5,196 nucleotides of DNA from Methanoregulaceae archaeon (GTDB taxonomy: Archaea > Halobacteriota > Methanomicrobia > Methanomicrobiales > Methanospirillaceae), in the NCBI GenBank assembly GCA_028679325.1, contig JAJRBS010000007.1, positions 1 through 5,196 on the forward strand. Direction: 5' to 3'. The position numbers and the translations under genes were made by a program. Every line of letters begins with the position of its first letter. The first letter of the stretch is position 1. This document shows positions 1 to 5,196 of the stretch, one piece after another. Under the pieces are notes generated by a model. The model was not told the DNA's origin and made no database searches. It saw nothing but the letters and a program-made list of their open reading frames with translations.

Positions 1-2
1 GC

Positions 3-2648
3 AAAGAGAGGACCCCCCGGAGCCTGATCGATGCCGGGACTATCAAGGTCCCGACAGAGAAGAAGATAGTCTCCCTTCTCCAGCGGCTGGCAGCAAAGGC
101 GGACCGGGTCACCATCGCCACCGACTTCGATACCGAGGGCGAACTGATCGGGAAGGAGGCCTTCGAGCTGGTCCGGGCGGTGAATCCCCGGGTGAAGGTG
201 GACCGGGCCCGTTTCAGTGCCATTACCCCGGAAGAGATCCGCTCGGCCTTTGGCCACACCACGGAGATCGACTTTGACCTGGCCGCCGCCGGGGAGACCA
301 GGCAGGTGATCGATCTGGTCTGGGGGGCATCCCTGACCCGCTTCATCAGCCTCGCTGCCCGGAGGGGAGGGAGCAACATCCTCTCGGTCGGAAGAGTCCA
401 GACTCCGACGCTGGCCATGATCGTTGACCGGGAGAAAGAGATCGAGGCTTTCAGCCCGGAGACTTACTGGCAGCTCTCCCTCGTGACCGAGAAGGAAGGG
501 GAGCTGGTTGAAGCCCGACACACCACCCAGAGGTTCTCGGACCGGGAGCTTGCCGAAGCGGCACGGGATCGGACGAAAGAGCCACTGGTCGTCACGGACC
601 TGAAGGAAGGATCGAAGATCGATCGAGCCCCGCCGCCGTTCGATACCACGACCTTCATCGTTGCCGCAGCCCGCCTCGGGTTCTCGGCAGCAAACGCCAT
701 GCGGGTGGCAGAAGACCTGTACATGAACGGGTATATCTCTTATCCGAGGACCGACAACACCGTCTATCCGGCCACGCTCGATCTCAACGGGATACTGGCT
801 GCCCTCAGGCCGACCGAGTTTGACGCCGACATCGATTACGTGGTGAAGAACAGGCGGACCGTGCCGACCCGGGGAAAGAAATCATCGACCGACCACCCGC
901 CCATCCATCCCACCTCTGCAGCCACGCGGGCCAGTCTCTCCGAGGAGCGTTGGAAGATCTACGAGCTCGTGGTCCGCCGGTTCCTGGCAACACTCTCTCC
1001 TGACGCGCGGTGGAAGACCATGAAAGTGGCCTTTGACGCCGGGCGAGAGCCTTACGCCGCCACTGGAGGGCAGCTGATTGAGCCGGGGTGGCGCCAGGTC
1101 TACCCTTACAGCGCGGCAACCGAGTACATCCTCCCGGCCATGCATGTCGGTGAAAGGCTTCCCATCCGTGAGGTAAACCTCGAAGAAAAGGAGACATTGC
1201 CGCCGCCAAGGTACTCGCAGAGCAGGTTGATCCAGAGGATGGAGGAGCTCGGCCTCGGGACAAAGAGCACCCGCCACGAGGTGATTCAGAAGCTCCTGTC
1301 CCGGAAGTACGTGGAGGGAAATCCCCTCCGCCCCACCCTTGTAGGCCGGGCGGTCACCGAGTCTCTCGAGAACCATGCCGATACCATCACCAGTCCGGCC
1401 ATGACCCAGACTCTCGAAGAGCACATGCAGCAGATTCGGGAACGCACCCGGAAGGGCGGTGAGGTGGTGGCCGAGTCACGGAGGATGCTCCACGAGGTTT
1501 TCGACCAGCTCGAGAGTCATGCCCAAGATATCGGTGAGGAGATCATGGAGCAGACGGCCGAGGAGATGACACTCGGCCCCTGCCCAGCCTGTGGACGTGA
1601 CTTAAGAATACGGCACCTCCGGAACCAGACACAGTTTATCGGGTGCACCGGTTACCCGGAATGTTCCTTCAACATCGGGCTCCCCATGACCATGTGGGGG
1701 CTCGCACTCCGGGCTGATGAGCGCTGTGCGACACACCGCCTCTCCCATGTTCGTCTGGTCAGGAAGGGGAGCAGGCCCTGGGATCTCGGCTGCCCGCTTT
1801 GCCACCATATCGAATCGAACAGGGAGTCATTCTTCCTGATGCCGGCCATGACCGATGACCTGCATGCCGCCCTGCTCCGGGCGCACTACTATACCGTGTC
1901 GGAGCTGGCAAACGCTGTCCCTGCCCGGTTGCAGGCGCTCCTTATGATAACGGAGGAGAAAGTGCTGGTGCTGATCAGCCAGGCCGGAGAAGTCCTTGAG
2001 CTCCTGCGGAAGAGGTCTGACTGCCGGAAACTGATCAGACGGATGCTTACTCCCCGGAAAGGGAGGAGCCCGGCACGCGTCATGAAGAAACTGCAGGAAG
2101 CTGGAATCAACGACATCGGGTCGCTTGCAACCTCTGATCCGGCCCTTCTCGAGCGGGTCGGTATCACCGAGAAGGAGGCCTCCTCGATCCTTCACGAGGC
2201 CAAGATGGTGGAGAACGAACGGCTCTTCCGCGATGCCGGCGTCCCGGCCGGGAGCCTGAAGAAGTACTTCGCTGCCGGGATCCTGTCACCCGACGACCTG
2301 CTCTCGGCCCATCCTGTCTCTCTCGCAGAACGGGTCGGGCTCTCCCCCGGCACAATCCAGAGGCACGCCGAGATGGTGGCAAAGGCCCGGGGAAAGGTTC
2401 CGCCAGCCCGGTTCACCAGTGCCCAGGTCGCACGGGGGCGGGAGGATCTCCTCTCTATCCCCGGTCTCCACGAGGCAGACCTGGCAAAGCTCCAGCGAGC
2501 CGGGATCATCAGCGGCCGGATTCTCCTTGCCGAAGACCTGGCCATCCTCTCGGCAAAGACAGGCATAGCAGCGGTGAAACTGAAGGGGTACCAGGCCGTG
2601 CTCCGTGAAAGGGCGAAGAAGGCAGAACCGGACATCATCGTGATATAA
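3..2648 (+). CDS. topA: DNA topoisomerase I (type IA), 5' end missing
   Basis: Type IA topoisomerase: cuts one DNA strand through a 5'-phosphotyrosine, passes the other strand and reseals, relaxing negative supercoils. The reading frame is open from the window edge, so the start and first part of the TOPRIM domain lie upstream; a GTG at 180 lies inside the conserved core and is not the start. Numbering from the codon at base 3 (881 residues in window): TOPRIM metal motif DFDTEGE with D41, D43, E45; SVGRVQTPTL from about 128; PPPFDTTTF at about 210; active-site ISYPRTDN with catalytic Tyr247 (bases 741-743) and Arg249; DHPPIHPT at 297-304; GTKSTR at 419-424. A C4 zinc finger follows (C527, C530, C548, C554), then a CxxH/CxxC module (C575, H578, C597, C600). 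About 619-870 is a chain of helix-hairpin-helix-like repeats, with hairpins near 648, 720, 779, 821 and 854. The ORF ends with TAA, 9 bases before the next gene. Function is certain; the role of the tail is inferred as extra DNA binding. Confidence 0.96.
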   Translation, partial: KERTPRSLIDAGTIKVPTEKKIVSLLQRLAAKADRVTIATDFDTEGELIGKEAFELVRAVNPRVKVDRARFSAITPEEIRSAFGHTTEIDFDLAAAGETRQVIDLVWGASLTRFISLAARRGGSNILSVGRVQTPTLAMIVDREKEIEAFSPETYWQLSLVTEKEGELVEARHTTQRFSDRELAEAARDRTKEPLVVTDLKEGSKIDRAPPPFDTTTFIVAAARLGFSAANAMRVAEDLYMNGYISYPRTDNTVYPATLDLNGILAALRPTEFDADIDYVVKNRRTVPTRGKKSSTDHPPIHPTSAATRASLSEERWKIYELVVRRFLATLSPDARWKTMKVAFDAGREPYAATGGQLIEPGWRQVYPYSAATEYILPAMHVGERLPIREVNLEEKETLPPPRYSQSRLIQRMEELGLGTKSTRHEVIQKLLSRKYVEGNPLRPTLVGRAVTESLENHADTITSPAMTQTLEEHMQQIRERTRKGGEVVAESRRMLHEVFDQLESHAQDIGEEIMEQTAEEMTLGPCPACGRDLRIRHLRNQTQFIGCTGYPECSFNIGLPMTMWGLALRADERCATHRLSHVRLVRKGSRPWDLGCPLCHHIESNRESFFLMPAMTDDLHAALLRAHYYTVSELANAVPARLQALLMITEEKVLVLISQAGEVLELLRKRSDCRKLIRRMLTPRKGRSPARVMKKLQEAGINDIGSLATSDPALLERVGITEKEASSILHEAKMVENERLFRDAGVPAGSLKKYFAAGILSPDDLLSAHPVSLAERVGLSPGTIQRHAEMVAKARGKVPPARFTSAQVARGREDLLSIPGLHEADLAKLQRAGIISGRILLAEDLAILSAKTGIAAVKLKGYQAVLRERAKKAEPDIIVI

Positions 2649-2651
2649 GGA
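2647..2651 (+). promoter_or_regulatory. Ribosome binding site of the GGGP synthase gene
   Basis: AAGGA, six bases before the ATG at 2658, is a modest Shine-Dalgarno match. It overlaps the topA stop codon (TAA at 2646-2648), so ribosomes finishing topA would be placed at this site, which suggests coupled translation. Seen in the sequence; use in vivo is inferred. Confidence 0.5.
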
Positions 2652-2657
2652 TAGACC

Positions 2658-3344
2658 ATGCAGACAAAGTGGAAGAACTGGGTCCATGTGACCAAGCTTG
2701 ATCCGGATAAGAAGCTCCCTCCGGGAGCCCTCGCGGAGATAGCCGCCAGCGGGACAGACGCCCTGATGCTCTCCGGGACACTCAATGTCACTCTCGAAAA
2801 AATGGCCAGCCTGAAGAAGGAGGCGGCCCTGGCCGGGTTGCCTCTGGTCGTGGAGCCCGCCGGTCCCGAGGTGGTGATGTTCGAGGGGATTGATCTCGTC
2901 TTTGTCCCGAGCGTGCTCAACTCATCGGATGTGCAGTGGATCCTCGGCAAGCACCGGGACTGGGTCCGCCACCATGCCGTGAACTGGGAAAAGGTCGTGC
3001 CCGAGGCCTATATCGTGCTCAACCCTGATTCTTCGGTCGGAAAGGTGACGAAGGCGGACTGCGGGATCGGCAAAGAGGTCGTGGCCGCTTATGCTGCGAT
3101 CGCCGAGCACTACTTCCATTTCCCGATCGTGTACATCGAGTACAGCGGGATGTTCGGTGCCCCGGACGTCGTGAAGGCCGCCGCAGGGGCGCTGGAATCC
3201 ACTGTCCTCTATTACGGCGGCGGCATCGATTCTCCCGAAAAGGCGGCGGAGATGGCGAAGTACGCAGATACCATCGTGGTCGGAAATGCTGTCTATGACC
3301 GGGGCATCGAGGTCCTGAAGGCCACGGTCCGGGCCGTCCAGTAA
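2658..3344 (+). CDS. Geranylgeranylglyceryl phosphate synthase (GGGPS, PcrB-like)
   Basis: Prenyltransferase (EC 2.5.1.41) that joins geranylgeranyl diphosphate to sn-glycerol 1-phosphate, giving 3-O-geranylgeranylglyceryl phosphate and diphosphate. This is the first committed step of archaeal ether lipids; family members are soluble, Mg-dependent TIM barrels. The 228 residues match the usual length. Visible motifs: HVTKLDPDK at 10-18 (substrate and metal region, D15), SGT at 39-41, YIVLNPDSSVGKVT at 118-131, the phosphate-binding set YIEYSG at 159-164, GGGI at 187-190 and VGN at 208-210. These features fit the group I branch (many euryarchaea plus bacterial PcrB); the archaeal setting favours the C20 GGPP substrate over the longer prenyl chain used by bacterial PcrB. 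The ATG at 2658 is supported by a Shine-Dalgarno match and puts the conserved N-terminal Trp/His/Lys segment at the expected place. It sits 9 bases after topA and 6 bases before trmJ, so it is very likely in one operon with them. No key residue appears to be missing. Confidence 0.95.
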   Translation: MQTKWKNWVHVTKLDPDKKLPPGALAEIAASGTDALMLSGTLNVTLEKMASLKKEAALAGLPLVVEPAGPEVVMFEGIDLVFVPSVLNSSDVQWILGKHRDWVRHHAVNWEKVVPEAYIVLNPDSSVGKVTKADCGIGKEVVAAYAAIAEHYFHFPIVYIEYSGMFGAPDVVKAAAGALESTVLYYGGGIDSPEKAAEMAKYADTIVVGNAVYDRGIEVLKATVRAVQ

Positions 3345-3350
3345 CCGCCG

Positions 3351-4082
3351 ATGCCTGACATCGACATCGTCCTTGTCTCTCCCCTGTACGAGGGGAATAT
3401 TGGCTTTGCAGCCCGGGTGATGAAAAACTTCGGCTTCTCCCGCCTGGTTCTGGTCGATCCCTGCCCGATCGGCGATGAGGCCCTCATGCGGGCCTCCCAT
3501 GCACGGGACGTCCTTTCCTCCGCAGAGGTAATCAGTTTCGATGAGGTTGTCTCCCGGAGCGATCTCGTTGTCGCCACAACCGGAGAGGTGAACAAGTCCG
3601 TCTGCCGTTCCATGCGCATGCCCTACCACTCCCCCCGGGAACTGCGGGAACTGATCGATGGGATCCAGGGGAGGGTCTCTGTCCTCTTCGGCCGCGAGAA
3701 CTGGGGCCTGAACAACGACGAGGTCAGCCAGAGCGATATCATCGCCACCATACCATCATCCCCCGACTACCCCATCCTCAACCTCTCCCACGCCGTCGGG
3801 ATCATCTGCTACGAGCTGGCCGGAATCGAAAGGGGCGAGTATCTCCTCGCTTCCCGGGAAGAGATGGAACACCTCTACGTCCACATCGACGCCTACCTGG
3901 ACCGGATAGGTCATCCGCCGTCCAAGCGGAAGCCGACCCTGCTCCTGATCCGCAGGGTACTCGGCCGGGCCAAGCTCACAACGCGGGAGGCGACAACCAT
4001 CCACGGTCTGATGCGCCGCTCCGCGTGGCAGATGAACCCGGAGGAGTTTGAGCGGAAAAAGGAGGGAGAGGAGGAGGAGTGA
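3351..4082 (+). CDS. trmJ: tRNA 2'-O-methyltransferase, TrmJ/TrmH (SPOUT) family
   Basis: SPOUT-class enzyme using S-adenosylmethionine to methylate a ribose 2'-OH in tRNA; characterised TrmJ proteins act on nucleotide 32 of the anticodon loop. The 243 residues are close to E. coli TrmJ in length. All three family motifs are present: motif 1 SPLYEGNIGFAAR at 10-22 (N16 and R22, the likely catalytic Arg), motif 2 VLFGRENWGL at 111-120, and motif 3 PILNLSHAVG at 141-150, which forms the trefoil-knot cofactor site. The C-terminal part has the TrmJ-like RRVLGRAKLTTRE helix region (about 201-213) and ends in a charged tail with four final Glu residues. The start is fixed: the upstream gene's TAA (3342-3344) is in the same frame and only two codons separate it from this ATG, while motif 1 begins at once. 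No Shine-Dalgarno match is visible, so translation is probably coupled to the preceding gene. Position 32 specificity is inferred; other TrmH-family tRNA or rRNA targets cannot be excluded. Confidence 0.9.
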   Translation: MPDIDIVLVSPLYEGNIGFAARVMKNFGFSRLVLVDPCPIGDEALMRASHARDVLSSAEVISFDEVVSRSDLVVATTGEVNKSVCRSMRMPYHSPRELRELIDGIQGRVSVLFGRENWGLNNDEVSQSDIIATIPSSPDYPILNLSHAVGIICYELAGIERGEYLLASREEMEHLYVHIDAYLDRIGHPPSKRKPTLLLIRRVLGRAKLTTREATTIHGLMRRSAWQMNPEEFERKKEGEEEE

Positions 4083-4147
4083 GACAAAGAAACGAGTCCG
4101 GGCTTGGCTTTATCCCTGATACGAGAACATCTTCCACCATACCATGA
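4079..4147 (+). CDS. Possible 22-codon coupling mini-ORF
   Basis: A GTG at 4079 overlaps the trmJ stop (GTGA, stop at 4080-4082). Its frame stays open for 22 codons and ends in a TGA at 4145-4147 that overlaps the lipoprotein start codon (ATGA). A purine-rich tract containing GGAGG at 4070-4074 lies four bases before the GTG, a short but possible ribosome-binding spacing. The peptide, beginning VRQRNESGLGF, resembles nothing I know. If translated, it could carry ribosomes from trmJ to the lipoprotein, whose own start has no Shine-Dalgarno match. The GGAGG tract is also explained by the Glu-rich trmJ tail, and an open stretch this short is common by chance, so this is a weak candidate only. 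Confidence 0.15.
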   Translation: MRQRNESGLGFIPDTRTSSTIP

Positions 4148-5196
4148 GAGAATGGTCGCGAGGTCTTCTCTGGCTGATCGCTCTTTGCCTTGTGGCAATC
4201 CTGTTGAGCGGGTGCCTTGAAACAGCCGGCGTTCAGACCGGTACCGGCAGTGCTCCTGTAGACGAAACCAAGAGTGTCCCTCCGACAACGCCTGTCCCAA
4301 TCATCACGCCGAATGCCAGCAACGTGCAGGAGTCCTCCAATGCCAATCCTCTGCATCACCCACCGACCCTTTTCATTTTCACGCTCCCGGATGCCGTCGA
4401 TGTGCTTGGTGAGCCGGTGTTCATCCCGATGAATTTGCCGGAGGGGTATGCCTACGGAGGAGGGAGCGCAAATACAGAAGGGATCGTATCGCTGCATATT
4501 TCGAACAGCAGCAATAGCATCCACTATCTCCAGGTTTCACCGTCGCGGCCGATCCCGGGAACTCTCTCCGGTTCAACGGCCTCAGTCAGCGCCGATGGGA
4601 TAACGGGAATCTGCACGACGAACGGAAGCCAGAAGCAGTTCTCCTGGAGCGACGGGTCCCGGGATTTTTACCTGTCCGGAACCCTGCCCTGTGAGGAATA
4701 TGTCCGGATGGCTGCCTCCCTTGAACTGCTCACCCCTGATTCCCATGGGAGGGTGCCGTGGAATGAGCTGAAACCCGCAGTTCCCCTCCCCCCGTCAGAG
4801 ATCCTGAACCTGGTCTTCTCCCGGGAATGGCTCGATACCCATGACACGAACCCCGACCCGCAGATCTGGAACGTGACCATGACGGCTGACGAGTTCAACT
4901 CCTCATTCTCACCTGATCCAGAAGATCCAGACCTCCTCCGCCAGTCATTCGTGAAAGATGATAAGCCGGTGGCCCTGCTCAACATGCCAAAGACCATGTT
5001 CGCCCGGTTCAACGATGATTATTCCCTCGTGAATATCAACTTCCCGGATACCTTCTTCCGGTTCTATCCGGGCATGGACGCACTTCATGAAGACCTGGCG
5101 AGCCGAAGAGCAGGGCCCTCTTCACCCGGAATAACACCGGGCCCCGAAACACCGATCAGGACAATGCCTTCCGTTCCCCCGACGACCCCCAGAATC
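4144..5196 (+). CDS. Predicted secreted lipoprotein, DUF4367-like plus unknown module, 3' end missing
   Basis: Product of unknown function, predicted to be anchored on the outer face of the cell membrane. The first 351 codons are present with no stop. Residues 1-24 form a lipoprotein signal peptide: Arg at 2 and 6, a hydrophobic stretch at 7-21, and lipobox LSGC with Cys24 as the lipidated residue. Residues 28-75 are a Thr/Pro/Ser/Asn-rich linker. Residues about 88-194 carry LPEGY (98-102), then W168, Y176, the pattern LSGTLPCEEY (177-186) and AASL at 190-193; this pattern resembles DUF4367-type domains of secreted proteins, a similarity judged by eye. Cys157 and Cys183 could pair. A second module, about 216-318 (from EILNLVFSREW to FPDTFFRFYPG), is unrecognised. 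From 320 the chain is again Pro/Thr/Ser-rich, suggesting a stalk leading to more sequence beyond the window. ATG 4144 is the only usable start, since an in-frame TGA lies at 4117-4119 with no other start codon between. There is no Shine-Dalgarno match, so translation is leaderless or coupled. The gene lies 61 bases after trmJ. Confidence 0.8.
   Translation, partial: MREWSRGLLWLIALCLVAILLSGCLETAGVQTGTGSAPVDETKSVPPTTPVPIITPNASNVQESSNANPLHHPPTLFIFTLPDAVDVLGEPVFIPMNLPEGYAYGGGSANTEGIVSLHISNSSNSIHYLQVSPSRPIPGTLSGSTASVSADGITGICTTNGSQKQFSWSDGSRDFYLSGTLPCEEYVRMAASLELLTPDSHGRVPWNELKPAVPLPPSEILNLVFSREWLDTHDTNPDPQIWNVTMTADEFNSSFSPDPEDPDLLRQSFVKDDKPVALLNMPKTMFARFNDDYSLVNINFPDTFFRFYPGMDALHEDLASRRAGPSSPGITPGPETPIRTMPSVPPTTPRI

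Noticed and set aside
180..182. GTG as the start of topA
   Set aside because: The frame is open upstream to the window edge and encodes the TOPRIM DxDxEGE motif at 123-143, so the true start is before the window.
2192..2950. Minus-strand open frame of 252 codons opposite the end of topA and start of the GGGP synthase gene
   Set aside because: It lies antisense to two well-supported genes, has a low-complexity Ser/Arg-rich translation with no motif, and is explained by GC-rich codon use on the + strand.
2922..3629. Minus-strand open frame of 235 codons opposite the GGGP synthase and trmJ
   Set aside because: It is antisense to conserved motifs of both enzymes; the translation is rich in His, Asp and Gly with no recognisable domain, as expected of a shadow frame.
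4107..4116. GCTTTATCC as a TATA box for the lipoprotein gene
   Set aside because: TTTAT at 4109-4113 is about 31 bases before the ATG and would fit a nearly leaderless transcript, but it is a single short, imperfect match without a clear BRE, so it is not reported as a promoter.
4083..4143. Transcription terminator after trmJ
   Set aside because: There is no run of T residues and I found no strong hairpin in the 61-base gap, so an end of transcription here is not supported.
3976..4524. Minus-strand open frame of 182 codons across the trmJ-lipoprotein gap
   Set aside because: It covers the gap and both gene ends, but its translation shows no known motif, and the + strand has a clear lipobox and no stops over the same bases.
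4668..5012. Minus-strand open frame of 114 codons opposite the lipoprotein gene
   Set aside because: The translation is Ser/Arg/Gly-rich and featureless; the + strand frame here is continuous with a signal peptide and a patterned domain.

Overview
The window looks like part of a euryarchaeal chromosome, most likely a moderately GC-rich methanogen of the Methanomicrobiales type. The evidence is an archaeal-style type IA topoisomerase, a geranylgeranylglyceryl phosphate synthase (an archaeal ether-lipid enzyme, with the sequence style of the euryarchaeal/PcrB group), an archaeal TrmJ-like tRNA methyltransferase, and a lipoprotein with Pro/Thr-rich linkers. The order-level placement is an inference from overall style, not a proof.

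Layout: all genes are on the + strand and coding density is very high. (1) Positions 3-2648 hold topA without its 5' end. The catalytic type IA core is followed by two zinc-finger-like modules and a long C-terminal array of helix-hairpin-helix-like repeats. (2) Positions 2658-3344 hold a complete geranylgeranylglyceryl phosphate synthase. (3) Positions 3351-4082 hold a complete SPOUT-class TrmJ-family tRNA 2'-O-methyltransferase. (4) A 61-base gap, 4083-4143, holds no certain feature; a possible 22-codon coupling ORF spans it. (5) Positions 4144-5196 hold the first 351 codons of a predicted secreted lipoprotein, which runs off the 3' edge.

The first three genes are separated by only 9 and 6 bases and happen to share one reading frame, so they almost certainly form one transcription unit. 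Together they are housekeeping genes for DNA topology, the first committed step of membrane ether lipids, and tRNA anticodon-loop modification. No shared pathway links them; co-transcription probably reflects common growth demand. The lipoprotein is a different kind of gene (cell surface, fast-evolving, unknown role) and may be a co-transcribed or independent neighbour.

I see no RNA genes, CRISPR array, insertion sequence, long repeat or convincing terminator. The most interesting points are the C-terminal HhH array of the topoisomerase, the two-module lipoprotein, and the possible mini-ORF that overlaps both trmJ and the lipoprotein start by four-base stop/start overlaps. I did not find convincing evidence of a new biological system.
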